Source: Bradyrhizobium sp. LMTR 3
GTDB taxonomy: Bacteria > Pseudomonadota > Alphaproteobacteria > Rhizobiales > Xanthobacteraceae
Direction: 5' to 3'
DNA: 64,000 bases
Assembly: GCF_001693485.1 (NCBI RefSeq)
Contig: NZ_MAXC01000049.1
Coordinates: 124,001-188,000, forward strand
Both the position numbers and the translations under genes were made by a program. This document shows positions 48,854 to 57,511 of the stretch, one piece after another. How positions within the stretch are numbered: the first letter of the stretch is position 1; each line of letters opens with the position of its first letter. The notes beneath the pieces are model-generated. The model was given only the letters and a program-made list of their open reading frames with translations. It made no database searches and was not told the DNA's origin.

Positions 48854-49579
48854 CTAGCTGTTCTCCACCAGAAACTCGACACGCTCCGCGGCGAAGCGCG
48901 CGCGTTTGGTTACCAGCGGTTTGCCGTCGGTAGCGACATCGGTACTATCGACCACGAGAACGGGACGCCCGAGCGCGAGATCGAGCCTTGCGGCGTCGGA
49001 GGCGTCCACGATGGTGGCGGTGACGCGGGTCGAGGCGCGGCGGTAGTCGCGAACGCCGTAATGCGCCAGCAGCTTGGTCATTGAGCGTGCGTTGGCGAAG
49101 ACCGCTCCGGCGCCCGGAAAGCGATCGGCGGAAAGCCAATTGGTGCTGACGCAGATCGGCGTGCGGTCAGCGAGCCGCACCGATTCGATCCGGACCAGCG
49201 GCGCGCCGGTCTTCAGTCCGAGCTCACGGGCCAGTTCGCGCGTCGCGGGCTCTTCGGAGGCATCGATCAATTGGCCGCGCGGCTCGCGGCCGCCGGCGCC
49301 GACGATCTCGGAAAATCGCGTCCGCGAGCGCAAGGGATAGGCGAGGCGCTGCGCCTCGACATAGGTGCCGCTGCCGCGTTCGGCGCGCACCAGGCCGCGT
49401 TCGGCAAGCGCAGCCAGGGCGCGCCGCACGGTGTGGCGGTTGACCCGATAGGTATCGGCGATCTCGATCTCGCCCGGCAGCTTTTCGCCCGCAGCAAAGC
49501 GGCCGTCTGCAATGCCGCGCTCGATACCGTCGGCGACCTGCCGCCACAAGGCGACACCGGAACTCTCCTGCAGGCTCAT
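48854..49579 (-). CDS. phnF: GntR/HutC-family regulator of phosphonate genes
   Basis: A 241-residue regulator. HTH residues ~32-70: KLPGEIEIADTYRVNRHTVR, RALAALAERGLVRAERGSGT YV. The C-terminal UTRA ligand domain includes PLVRIESVRLADRTPICVST, NWLSADRFPG and RASTRVTATIVDASDAARLD. It matches PhnF of C-P lyase clusters. It is divergent from phnG with a perfect inverted repeat between them, and is probably the repressor of phnG-N. Confidence 0.93.
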   Translation of the reverse strand: MSLQESSGVALWRQVADGIERGIADGRFAAGEKLPGEIEIADTYRVNRHTVRRALAALAERGLVRAERGSGTYVEAQRLAYPLRSRTRFSEIVGAGGREPRGQLIDASEEPATRELARELGLKTGAPLVRIESVRLADRTPICVSTNWLSADRFPGAGAVFANARSMTKLLAHYGVRDYRRASTRVTATIVDASDAARLDLALGRPVLVVDSTDVATDGKPLVTKRARFAAERVEFLVENS

Positions 49580-49606
49580 GGCGTGGTGATACCAGAAATT
49601 ATCCGT

Positions 49607-49624
49607 TTGTCACGAAACAGTCAT
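49607..49624 (+). promoter_or_regulatory. Pho-box-like repeat upstream of phnG
   Basis: TTGTCAC-GAAA-CAGTCAT: two heptamers 11 bp apart resembling CTGTCAC/T-N4-CTGTCAT with one mismatch each. It lies 60 bp before phnG and immediately upstream of the PhnF-type inverted repeat. Confidence 0.6.
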
Positions 49625-49635
49625 GGCGCTCCGCT

Positions 49636-49667
49636 ATCAAGTTGTCTATTATCATAGACAACTTGAT
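49636..49667. promoter_or_regulatory. Likely PhnF operator, 14-bp perfect inverted repeat
   Basis: ATCAAGTTGTCTAT (49636-49649), spacer TATC, ATAGACAACTTGAT (49654-49667). The arms are exact reverse complements. The core TTGTCTAT...ATAGACAA is of the GntR/HutC type. It ends 16 bp before the phnG start and lies between the divergent phnF and phnG genes. Confidence 0.8.
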
Positions 49668-49683
49668 TCAGGCAAGGTTGCTC

Positions 49684-50145
49684 ATGGGTTTGACCGGGCG
49701 GAACAGCAGAGAGGCGCAGCGCAAGGCCGCGATGGCGGTGCTGGCGCATTCCGAGGCTGGCGACATTGCGGGCCATCTCGCGGCGATCGCGGTACCCGCA
49801 CACGAGAACCTGCGCGAGCCCGAGAATGGCCTCGTGATGGTGCGTGGCCGCGTCGGCGGCGACGGTGCGCCGTTCAATCTCGGCGAGGCCACGGTGTCGC
49901 GCGCGGCGGTGCGTCTTGCGACCGGTGAGGTCGGCTTCGGCTACGTGCTCGGCCGCGACAGGCAGAAGGCGCAGATGATCGCGCTGTGCGATGCCATGGT
50001 GCAGACGACGGAGCTTTCGGGTGAGGTCGAGACCAAGGTGATCGGGCCTTTACGCGCTGCCATGATCGCCGATCGCAACCGCAAGGCGGCCGAGACGGCG
50101 GCGACGCGGGTCGATTTCTACACCATGGTGCGCGGCGAGGGGTGA
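49684..50145 (+). CDS. phnG: C-P lyase subunit PhnG
   Basis: A 153-residue subunit starting MGLTGRNSREAQRKAAMAVL; an upstream ATG at 49642 lies within the operator. Typical PhnG stretches are PENGLVMVRGRVGGDGAPFN, LGEATVSRAAVRLATGEVGF and GYVLGRDRQKAQMIALCDAM. E. coli PhnG has 150 residues. It forms the C-P lyase core complex with PhnH, PhnI and PhnJ. Confidence 0.95.
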   Translation: MGLTGRNSREAQRKAAMAVLAHSEAGDIAGHLAAIAVPAHENLREPENGLVMVRGRVGGDGAPFNLGEATVSRAAVRLATGEVGFGYVLGRDRQKAQMIALCDAMVQTTELSGEVETKVIGPLRAAMIADRNRKAAETAATRVDFYTMVRGEG

Positions 50146-50149
50146 TGCG

Positions 50150-50758
50150 ATGACGACGGTTGCAGAGTTGCCCGCAGGCTTTGCCGACAAGGTGTTGTCG
50201 GCGCAGTCGACCTTCCGCTCCGTGATGGATGCGATGGCGCGTCCCGGCAGTGTGCAACGGGTCACGGCTTCTGTCGGCGCGCCGGACGGGATGATGCGCG
50301 GCGCGGCCGCGATCGCGCTGACGCTGTTCGATCACGACACGCCGATCTGGCTCGATGCCGCGATGTCGGCCACGCCTGATGTTGCGAAGTGGCTCAAGTT
50401 CCATGCCAGTGCGCCAGTGGTCGCGGATTCCTCGATCGCCAGCTTCGCCCTGATCGGCGACGCCAAGAACCTGCCGGCGCTCGATCGCTTCGCGTTCGGC
50501 AGCAACGAATATCCTGACAGGTCGACGACACTGATCCTGCAGGTCGAGAGCCTGACGCAGGGGCCTACATTCGAGGTGAAGGGGCCGGGCATCGACGGTA
50601 CAGCGCTGCTGCAGGCGACGCTCCAGCCGCGCGACCTCTTCCAGCGTCTCACCATCAACGAAGCTCTGTTCCCGCGCGGCATCGATGTCGTGCTGGTTCA
50701 TGACGATTTGATTGTCGCGATCCCCCGAACCACGCGGCTGGTCGCAAGCGGAGCGTAG
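50150..50758 (+). CDS. phnH: C-P lyase subunit PhnH
   Basis: A 202-residue subunit (E. coli PhnH 194). Signatures: LPAGFADKVLSAQSTFRSVM, DAMARPGSVQRVT, LTLFDHDTPIWLDAAM and GTALLQATLQPRDLFQRLTI, ending near GIDVVLVHDDLIVAIPRTTR. It lies 4 bp after phnG. It is a core part of the complex that makes ribose 1-phosphonate triphosphate and cleaves the C-P bond. Confidence 0.95.
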   Translation: MTTVAELPAGFADKVLSAQSTFRSVMDAMARPGSVQRVTASVGAPDGMMRGAAAIALTLFDHDTPIWLDAAMSATPDVAKWLKFHASAPVVADSSIASFALIGDAKNLPALDRFAFGSNEYPDRSTTLILQVESLTQGPTFEVKGPGIDGTALLQATLQPRDLFQRLTINEALFPRGIDVVLVHDDLIVAIPRTTRLVASGA

Positions 50759-50761
50759 CCC

Positions 50762-51862
50762 ATGTATGTAGCCGTCAAAGGAGGCGAACGCGCCATTGAG
50801 AACGCCCACCGCCTGCTGGCGCATGAGCGGCGTGGCGACCGTGATGTGCCCGAACTCTCGCTGGCGCAAATTGCCGAGCAGCTCTCGCTCGGTGTCGACC
50901 GCGTCATGACCGAAGGCTCGCTCTACGACCGTGAGCTGGCGGCACTCGCGATCAAGCAGGCGCGTGGCGACCTGATCGAGGCGATCTTCTTGGTCCGCGC
51001 CTTCCGCGCCACGCTGCCTCGTTTTGGTGCGACCGAGCCGGTCAACACCGGCGAGATGCAGGTCCGCCGGCGCATCTCGTCGACGTTTAAGGATATCCCG
51101 GGTGGCCAGATCCTGGGGCCGACGTTCGATTATACCCATCGCCTGCTGGACCCGCAGCTAGCGGACGGCTTTGTGCCGGAACAGCCGGAGACGTCGGAGG
51201 CAAGGCAGGCGGCAACGCCGCGCGTCACCGACATTCTCGGTCGCGACGGCTTGATCGAGCCTTCGCCGGCAGCGGATGCCGATGCGCCGGTCGGCGATCT
51301 CACGCGCGAACCGCTGAGTTTTCCGGCCGACCGCGATCTGCGGCTGCAAAATCTTGCGCGTGCCGACGAGGGGTTCCTGCTTGCGCTCGGATACTCCTCA
51401 CAGCGCGGCTATGGACGCAATCACCCATTTGCCGGCGAAATCCGCTTCGGTGAGGTGGAGGTGGAATTCTTCGCCGAGGACGCCGGCTTTGCCGTCGCGC
51501 TCGGCTCGATCGAGCTGACGGAATGCCAGATGGTCAACCAGTTCAAGGGATCGGCGACCGAAGCGCCGTGCTTTACCCGCGGCTATGGCCTGGCCTTCGG
51601 ACAAAGCGAGCGCAAGACGATGTCGATGGCGTTGGTCGATCGCAGCCTGCGCGCTCGCGAGCTGGGCGAGGAAGTGATCGCTCCGGCCCAGGACGAGGAA
51701 TTCGTGATGTCGCACTCGGACAATGTTCAGGCGACCGGCTTCGTCGAGCATCTCAAGCTGCCGCATTACGTCGACTTTCAGTCCGAGCTCGGTCTGTTGC
51801 GCAAGCTGCGCAAGGAGTTCGCCGAGGCCAAGGCGCCGGACATGCAGGAGGCCGCGGAATGA
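50762..51862 (+). CDS. phnI: C-P lyase subunit PhnI
   Basis: A 366-residue subunit (E. coli PhnI 354). The start MYVAVKGGERAIENAHRLLA is the family norm; DYTHRLLDPQLADGF, FLLALGYSSQRGYGRNHPFA and ECQMVNQFKGSATEAPCFTR GYG are conserved. PhnI has nucleosidase activity and joins the phosphonate to ribose in the core complex. Its stop overlaps the phnJ start. Confidence 0.96.
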   Translation: MYVAVKGGERAIENAHRLLAHERRGDRDVPELSLAQIAEQLSLGVDRVMTEGSLYDRELAALAIKQARGDLIEAIFLVRAFRATLPRFGATEPVNTGEMQVRRRISSTFKDIPGGQILGPTFDYTHRLLDPQLADGFVPEQPETSEARQAATPRVTDILGRDGLIEPSPAADADAPVGDLTREPLSFPADRDLRLQNLARADEGFLLALGYSSQRGYGRNHPFAGEIRFGEVEVEFFAEDAGFAVALGSIELTECQMVNQFKGSATEAPCFTRGYGLAFGQSERKTMSMALVDRSLRARELGEEVIAPAQDEEFVMSHSDNVQATGFVEHLKLPHYVDFQSELGLLRKLRKEFAEAKAPDMQEAAE

Positions 51863-52743
51863 ACGCACCGGCTTACAATTTCGCCTATCTCGACGAACAA
51901 ACAAAGCGGATGATCCGCCGCGCGATACTGAAGGCGATCGCGATTCCCGGCTATCAGGTGCCGTTCGCCAGCCGCGAGATGCCGATGCCCTATGGCTGGG
52001 GCACCGGCGGCGTGCAGGTGACGGCCGCGATCCTGGGGCCCCAGGATGTGCTGAAGGTGATCGATCAGGGTTCGGACGACACCACCAACGCGATCTCGAT
52101 CCGGAAATTCTTCGGCAAGACCGCGGGCGTCGCAACGACGACCGCTACGTCGGACGCCACCGTGATCCAGACCCGGCATCGGATTCCCGAAGCGCCGCTG
52201 CATGCCGGGCAGGTGCTGGTCTATCAGGTGCCGATCCCCGAGCCGCTGCGGTTCCTGGAGCCGCGCGAGACCGAGACGCGGCGCATGCATGCGCTGGCCG
52301 AATATGGCCTGATGCACGTCAAGCTGTATGAAGACATTGCGCGCTTCGGCCATATCGCGACCTCCTACGCCTATCCGGTGAAGGTCAATGCACGCTATGT
52401 GATGGACCCGTCGCCGACGCCGAAATTCGACAATCCGAAGATGGACAATTGCCCGGCGCTGCAATTGTTCGGCGCAGGGCGCGAAAAGCGCATCTACGCG
52501 ATCCCGCCGCACACGGACGTGGTATCGCTCGATTTCGAGGACCACCCGTTCACGCGCTATCGGTTCGACGCGCCTTGCGCGCTGTGCGGCGCCGGCGATT
52601 CCTATCTGGACGAAATCGTCACCGACGACAAGGGCGGCCGGATGTTCGTCTGCTCCGATACCGATTATTGCGAGTCTCGCCAGTTGGCCGGTCATCGCGG
52701 CAGCGAGAGCGCGGCGCCGCACAAGGAGAGGGCGCATGGCTGA
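51859..52743 (+). CDS. phnJ: C-P lyase catalytic radical-SAM subunit PhnJ
   Basis: A 294-residue subunit (E. coli PhnJ 281). All key residues are present with a one-residue shift from E. coli: Gly31 in AIPGYQVPF, and the cysteines C240, C243, C265 and C271 (CALC and VCSDTDYC) that hold the 4Fe-4S cluster and form the reactive thiyl. It splits the C-P bond using S-adenosylmethionine. The ATG at 51859 overlaps the phnI stop; its own end overlaps phnK by 8 bp. Confidence 0.97.
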   Translation: MNAPAYNFAYLDEQTKRMIRRAILKAIAIPGYQVPFASREMPMPYGWGTGGVQVTAAILGPQDVLKVIDQGSDDTTNAISIRKFFGKTAGVATTTATSDATVIQTRHRIPEAPLHAGQVLVYQVPIPEPLRFLEPRETETRRMHALAEYGLMHVKLYEDIARFGHIATSYAYPVKVNARYVMDPSPTPKFDNPKMDNCPALQLFGAGREKRIYAIPPHTDVVSLDFEDHPFTRYRFDAPCALCGAGDSYLDEIVTDDKGGRMFVCSDTDYCESRQLAGHRGSESAAPHKERAHG

Positions 52744-53536
52744 GCCGCAAGACCCCATGCAAGACGACCAGCCGCTTCTGGTCGCCGAAGACGTTGGCAA
52801 GAACTATGGCCGGCTGACCGCCTGCCGCGACGTATCGTTTGCGCTCTATCCCGGCGAGGTGCTGGCTATCGTCGGCGAGTCCGGCTCGGGCAAGTCCACG
52901 CTGCTGCAACTGTTGTCCGCGCAGCTCGCGCCGAGCGCCGGGCGGGTGTCATACCGGATGCGGGATGGCGTTTTGCGCGATCTCGCCAGCCTCGGTGAGG
53001 CCGAGCGCCGCTTCTTGTTCCGTACGGATTGGGGCTATGTGCACCAGGACGCCGCGCAGGGCCTGCGGATGGCGGTCTCGGCCGGCGCCAATGTCGGCGA
53101 ACGGCTGATGGCGGTGGGCTGGAATCACTATGGTCGCATCCGCGATACCGCCGCGTCGTGGCTGGAGCGCGTCGAAATCGATACCGCGCGTATCGACGAC
53201 GCGCCGCGCACCTATTCCGGCGGTATGCGGCAGCGGCTGCAGATCGCGCGCAATCTGGTCACCGAGCCGCGGCTGGTATTCATGGACGAGCCGACCGGCG
53301 GGCTCGACGTGTCGGTGCAGGCGCGCCTACTCGATCTGATGCGCAATCTCGTCGGCGAGCTCGGCCTTGCCGCCATCGTCGTCACCCATGACCTCGCTGT
53401 TGCCCGGCTGCTGTCGCACCGCGTAATGGTGATGAAGGGTGGGCGCGTCATCGAAACCGGCCTGACCGACCAGGTACTCGACGACCCCCGCGAGCCCTAT
53501 ACCCAACTGCTCGTTTCCTCGATTTTGCCGGCATGA
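52736..53536 (+). CDS. phnK: C-P lyase ATPase subunit PhnK
   Basis: A 266-residue ABC-type ATPase (E. coli PhnK 252): Walker A GESGSGKST, WGYVHQDAAQGLRMAVSAGA (PhnK-specific Q-loop region), signature YSGGMRQRLQIARNLVTEPR and Walker B LVFMDEPTGGLDVSVQAR. It binds the C-P lyase core rather than a permease. It overlaps phnJ by 8 bp and phnL by 4 bp. Confidence 0.95.
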   Translation: MAEPQDPMQDDQPLLVAEDVGKNYGRLTACRDVSFALYPGEVLAIVGESGSGKSTLLQLLSAQLAPSAGRVSYRMRDGVLRDLASLGEAERRFLFRTDWGYVHQDAAQGLRMAVSAGANVGERLMAVGWNHYGRIRDTAASWLERVEIDTARIDDAPRTYSGGMRQRLQIARNLVTEPRLVFMDEPTGGLDVSVQARLLDLMRNLVGELGLAAIVVTHDLAVARLLSHRVMVMKGGRVIETGLTDQVLDDPREPYTQLLVSSILPA

Positions 53537-54243
53537 GTGCGCCAATGACTGCGATGATCGACATCACCAGCGCCGAAAAGACCTTTACCATGCATCTGCA
53601 GGGCGGCGTGGAACTACCCGTGATGCGCGGCGTCTCGTTTCAGGTCGAGCCGGGCGAATGCGTGGTGCTGTCGGGCCCTTCCGGCGCCGGCAAATCCTCG
53701 ATCCTGAAAATGATCTTTGGCAATTACCGCTGCGATGGCGGCCGGATCGGCATCCGGCATCGGGGCACGGTGATCGATCTTGCTACGGCCGAACCGCGGC
53801 AGGTGCTCAGCGTGCGCCGCACGACCATCGGCTATGTCAGCCAGTTCTTGCGCGCGGTGCCGCGGGTCGCCACCATCGACGTGGTGGCGGAGCCGCTGAT
53901 CGCGAACGGAATTGCACGCGCGGAAGCTCGCGAGAAGGCGGGCGCGCTGCTGCGCCGCCTCAACATTCCGGAGCGCCTATGGGCGCTGCCGCCATCGACG
54001 TTCTCCGGCGGCGAGCAGCAGCGCGTCAACATCGCGCGTGGTTTCATTTCCGATCTGCCAATTCTGCTGCTGGACGAACCGACCGCCTCGCTCGACGCGG
54101 CCAATCGCGCTGTTGTCGTTGAGTTGATTGAACAGAAGAAACGACAGCGCGTCGCGATGGTGGCGATCGTCCATGACGATGAAATTCGCCATCTGATCGC
54201 CGACCGCATCGTCGACGTGACATCGTTTGCCGCCGCGGCATGA
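53533..54243 (+). CDS. phnL: C-P lyase ATPase subunit PhnL
   Basis: A 236-residue ABC-type ATPase (E. coli PhnL 226): Walker A GPSGAGKSSILKMIFGNYRC, TTIGYVSQFLRAVPRVATID, signature FSGGEQQRVNIARGFISDLP and Walker B ILLLDEPTASLDAANRAVVV. It associates with PhnK on the core complex. The overlap with phnK and the 13-bp gap to phnM keep the operon continuous. Confidence 0.95.
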   Translation: MSAPMTAMIDITSAEKTFTMHLQGGVELPVMRGVSFQVEPGECVVLSGPSGAGKSSILKMIFGNYRCDGGRIGIRHRGTVIDLATAEPRQVLSVRRTTIGYVSQFLRAVPRVATIDVVAEPLIANGIARAEAREKAGALLRRLNIPERLWALPPSTFSGGEQQRVNIARGFISDLPILLLDEPTASLDAANRAVVVELIEQKKRQRVAMVAIVHDDEIRHLIADRIVDVTSFAAAA

Positions 54244-54256
54244 AGGAAGATGTGAG

Positions 54257-55411
54257 ATGACTTCGAAGCACGAAACCATCCTCGGCAATGCCCGCCTCGT
54301 ACTGGCCGACCGCGTGATCGAGCACGGCTGGGTCGCTTTCGCAGATGGCCGCATCGCCGGATATGGTGAGGGCACTGCTCCCTCAGGCAGCGAGGACGCC
54401 GGCGGCGACCTGATCATGCCCGGCCTGATCGAGCTCCACACCGACCATCTCGAAATGCACTATGTGCCGCGCCCAAAGGTGTTTTGGGATCCGATCGCGG
54501 CGGTGGTTTCCTACGACGGACAGTTGGCCACCTCGGGCATCACCACGGTTCTGGATTCGCTCCGGGTCTGGCGCGAGGACGGCGCCGAGGACGTCGACGG
54601 AAGAGCTGGCGTGCTCGCGGGTGCGATCACGGCGGCGCGTGAGGCAAACCTGCTGCGCGCAGAGCATTTCCTGCACCTGCGCTGCGAAATTCCGATGCCG
54701 AGCGTCGTCGAGGAAGCCAAGGAGCTGATTGACCGGCCGGACGTGCGGCTGATGTCGCTGATGGACCACACCCCGGGCCAGCGCCAGTTCCGCGACGAGG
54801 TCAAGCTCCGCGACTATTACCGCGGCAAGGGCGGCGGCATGACCGACGCCGAGCTCGATGCATTGTTCGAGAAGCGCTTTGCCTATCAGAAGGCCTATGC
54901 CGCGACCAACATGCGCGAGATCGTGGCGCTCGCGCATCGATACGAAATCCCGCTCGCCAGCCACGATGACACGACCGAGGAAAACGTCGCTGATGCGATC
55001 CAGGATCACGTTTCGGTCGCTGAGTTTCCGACCACGATGGAAGCCGCGCGCGGCCTGCATCAGGCCGGCATTGGCATCCTGATGGGGGCACCGAACGTGG
55101 TGCGCGGCGGTTCGCATTCTGGCAACATCGCCGCCATCGATCTCGCCCGCGAGGGACTGTTGGACATCCTGTCGTCCGACTACATTCCTTCGAGCCTTTT
55201 GATGGCAGCATTGCAATTGCCGCAGCATGTGCCGGCGATCGATCTGGCCTCCGCCGTTCGCACCGTCACCAAGACGCCGGCCGAGGCGGTGGGCCTTGCG
55301 GACCGTGGCGAGATCGCAGCCGGCAAGCGGGCCGATGTGATCCGGGTGCATGTCGCCCGCAACATTCCGGTGGTGCGCAGCGTCTGGCGGGAAGGGCGGC
55401 GCGTGGCATGA
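54257..55411 (+). CDS. phnM: Alpha-D-ribose 1-methylphosphonate 5-triphosphate diphosphatase
   Basis: A 384-residue canonical PhnM (E. coli 378). Metal motif PGLIELHTDHLEMHYVPRPK, then ASHDDTTEENVADAIQDHVS, LMGAPNVVRGGSHSGNIAAI and LDILSSDYIPSSLLMAALQL. It removes pyrophosphate from the ribosyl triphosphate intermediate before C-P cleavage. The start at 54257 is by family alignment; 54227 is within the phnL end. A second, divergent PhnM is encoded at 43.1-44.3 kb. Confidence 0.96.
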   Translation: MTSKHETILGNARLVLADRVIEHGWVAFADGRIAGYGEGTAPSGSEDAGGDLIMPGLIELHTDHLEMHYVPRPKVFWDPIAAVVSYDGQLATSGITTVLDSLRVWREDGAEDVDGRAGVLAGAITAAREANLLRAEHFLHLRCEIPMPSVVEEAKELIDRPDVRLMSLMDHTPGQRQFRDEVKLRDYYRGKGGGMTDAELDALFEKRFAYQKAYAATNMREIVALAHRYEIPLASHDDTTEENVADAIQDHVSVAEFPTTMEAARGLHQAGIGILMGAPNVVRGGSHSGNIAAIDLAREGLLDILSSDYIPSSLLMAALQLPQHVPAIDLASAVRTVTKTPAEAVGLADRGEIAAGKRADVIRVHVARNIPVVRSVWREGRRVA

Positions 55412-56019
55412 CGGAAATCTTGACGACCACAGCGCCAGACCAGACGACCGTGATCGGGCCCGGCCGTTTGATTCTGGTAGTTGGCCCAAGCGGCGCCGGC
55501 AAGGACACGCTGCTCGGCCTCGCCAAGGCCACCTGCGCCGATGACAGCAAAATTGTGTTTCCACGCCGCGTGATTACCCGCGAGGCGTCGGCGTCGGAAG
55601 AAAACGAACAGGTCAGCGCCGGAACGTTCCGGGAGGCGCTGGCGCGTGGCGAATACGCCATGCATTGGGAAGCCCACGGGCACTGCTACGCACTGTCGCG
55701 CGCAATCGACGACGAAATCCGTGCAGGGCGAACCATCGTTGCCAACGTATCGCGCACCGTGATTGGCGCGCTGCGCCGCGCCTATGCCGACGTGGTGGTG
55801 GTTTCGATCACTGCCCCGCCAAACGTTCTGGCCGAACGGCTTGCGATGCGGCAGCGGAGCAGCGACGGCAAGCTCGAAGCCCGCTTGGGGCGCACGGTGA
55901 AGGATGCGGCGGCCGCGCCCGACGTCACCATCGTCAATACCGGCAGCGCCGAATATCATGCCCGCCAGCTCGTCCGCGTCATCAAGGGCGAGAAATGGGA
56001 CGATCGACGGGAGAGCTAA
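55408..56019 (+). CDS. phnN: Ribose 1,5-bisphosphate phosphokinase
   Basis: A 203-residue kinase of the guanylate-kinase fold (E. coli PhnN 185). P-loop VVGPSGAGKDTLLGLAK near residue 30, then VFPRRVITREASASEENEQV and WEAHGHCYALSRAIDDEIRA. It makes PRPP from ribose 1,5-bisphosphate, returning the ribose carrier to metabolism. Its ATG overlaps the phnM stop. Confidence 0.95.
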   Translation: MTEILTTTAPDQTTVIGPGRLILVVGPSGAGKDTLLGLAKATCADDSKIVFPRRVITREASASEENEQVSAGTFREALARGEYAMHWEAHGHCYALSRAIDDEIRAGRTIVANVSRTVIGALRRAYADVVVVSITAPPNVLAERLAMRQRSSDGKLEARLGRTVKDAAAAPDVTIVNTGSAEYHARQLVRVIKGEKWDDRRES

Positions 56020-56020
56020 C

Positions 56021-56632
56021 ATGACTGTTGTCGCCACCATCGAGCAGCTCGAGGCCATCTACGGCTTTCCCAACGATGCCTCGACGGTCAAGGTCGCCGA
56101 CCGCGTCACACCGGCCTATCGGGCGTTGATGGACAAATCGCCGTTCGCAGCGCTGGCGACCTGCGGACCGGAGGGGCTGGACTGCTCGCCGCGCGGCGAT
56201 CTGCCGGGGTTCGTTCGCGTCCACGATGAGAAAACGCTGATGATGCCGGATCGCCGCGGCAACAACCGTTGCGATTCGCTGCGCAATATCGTGCGTGATC
56301 CGCGGGTGGCGCTCCTGTTTCTTATCCCCGGCTCCGGCAGCACGCTGCGCATCAACGGCCGCGCGCACGTCTCCGCCGATCCGGAACTGCTCGCGTCGTT
56401 CAAGATGGAGGAGAAGGCGCCGCGCACCGTCATCGTCATGACGGTCGAAGAGGTTTACTTCCAGTGCGCGCGCGCCATCGTGCGTTCCGATCTCTGGAAT
56501 CCCGACAAGCGCGTCGACCCGAGAAGCTTGCCGACGCCCGGCCAGATCCTTGCCGAGATGAGCGACAACACCGTCGGTGGCGAGAAATACGATCGGGAAT
56601 GGCCCGAGCGCGCGCTGCAGACGATGTGGTGA
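56021..56632 (+). CDS. Pyridoxamine 5'-phosphate oxidase-like flavoprotein
   Basis: A 203-residue split-barrel protein starting MTVVATIEQLEAIYGFPNDA. FMN-binding features of the PPOX class: FAALATCGPEGLDCSPRGDL, MPDRRGNNRCDSLRNIVRDP and VALLFLIPGSGSTLRINGRA. It lies 1 bp after phnN, apparently as the last gene of the phn operon. Its substrate is unknown; the family includes FMN- and F420-dependent reductases. A role in phosphonate use is suggested only by position. Confidence 0.87.
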   Translation: MTVVATIEQLEAIYGFPNDASTVKVADRVTPAYRALMDKSPFAALATCGPEGLDCSPRGDLPGFVRVHDEKTLMMPDRRGNNRCDSLRNIVRDPRVALLFLIPGSGSTLRINGRAHVSADPELLASFKMEEKAPRTVIVMTVEEVYFQCARAIVRSDLWNPDKRVDPRSLPTPGQILAEMSDNTVGGEKYDREWPERALQTMW

Positions 56633-56653
56633 GGCGCTGACCGTCGTCGCTGA

Positions 56654-56917
56654 TCATCCTGCCGGAACATGCGGGCAGGTCATGGATCGCGGCTTGCTGC
56701 CGCGCTTGTCGATGGGCACGTTGCAATTGTCGATCCGTTGCTCGTCCATCCATTTTTTTCCAAGGCGCTCTTTTCCGGTCAGCGATGACCCGTCAGCCGG
56801 CAGGGCGGTTTCCGCATTCGGTGCGGTTTGGCCAGGCTGCCTTTCCTGCGCAAACACGCCCGATGCAAAGCACAGCGCGAAAAGAAAACTGATCAAACCT
56901 CGGTGAATCGGTTCCAT
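56654..56917 (-). CDS. Small exported hypothetical protein
   Basis: An 87-residue protein with a Sec signal (LISFLFALCFASGVFAQERQ) and a mature part with two cysteines (DNCNVPIDK, MTCPHVPAG) and the helix TGKERLGKKWMDEQRIDNCN. It is convergent with the PPOX-like gene. I recall similar short exported proteins in Bradyrhizobium but no function. Confidence 0.7.
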   Translation of the reverse strand: MEPIHRGLISFLFALCFASGVFAQERQPGQTAPNAETALPADGSSLTGKERLGKKWMDEQRIDNCNVPIDKRGSKPRSMTCPHVPAG

Positions 56918-56980
56918 CGGATTGCCCTCACCAGAAATCCACCCGTCAGATTAAACATGTCGATATTCACGTAGCCACCC

Positions 56981-57005
56981 GGAACCTGAGGACAACGGGT
57001 CGGTT
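56981..57005 (+). promoter_or_regulatory. EcfG-type promoter, one mismatch
   Basis: GGAAC (56981-56985), 16 bp, GGTT (57002-57005), one base off the CGTT element and 48 bp upstream of the exported protein gene at 57053. Confidence 0.5.
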
Positions 57006-57052
57006 GCCTCTCATCGCGTTGTGCGCGCTTCATGAGAAGAGGAGAGAGGCAG

Positions 57053-57379
57053 ATGAAAATGAAACGGCTCATTCTTGCCGGTTGCTCCATCCTGGTCTTG
57101 AGCACCGGCGCAGCACTGGCGGGTCCTTGCGAGACGGGACGCGCGGCCAACCTGAAGGATGCTGGCTCCGGACCGGCCAAGATGGGCGACAGCCAGACAA
57201 CGGGTATGGCCGGCAGCACCGATCAACATCCGCCGACCGATACGATGAATCGAGCGGCTGGAGAAACTGCTGCATCTTCACAAGATACGCAGCGGCAGAT
57301 GCAAGGCGAACCGACAGCGGCACAGCAGGCTGAAGGTGCCAAGGCCGACAAGACCACAGAGGCAGACAAGGACTGCTGA
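57053..57379 (+). CDS. Exported Ala/Thr/Gln-rich hypothetical protein
   Basis: A 108-residue protein with a Sec signal (MKMKRLILAGCSILVLSTGA, cleavage near ALAGPC). The ATG at 57053 follows GAGAGGCAG. The mature part is hydrophilic and low in complexity (EPTAAQQAEGAKADKTTEAD) and ends in Cys; it is probably disordered. A near-consensus EcfG-type promoter lies upstream. Function unknown. Confidence 0.7.
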   Translation: MKMKRLILAGCSILVLSTGAALAGPCETGRAANLKDAGSGPAKMGDSQTTGMAGSTDQHPPTDTMNRAAGETAASSQDTQRQMQGEPTAAQQAEGAKADKTTEADKDC

Positions 57380-57511
57380 AGATACGTATCGACCCTGGTC
57401 GTCTTACTGCTTCGGCAGACAAGCGCGGATGCGCAATAGAAGGTCGTTCGAACTTTGATTGGACGAACCCTCGCGGTACATGCGTCGATTCGGTGCCCTC
57501 ATCCGCAGGGT

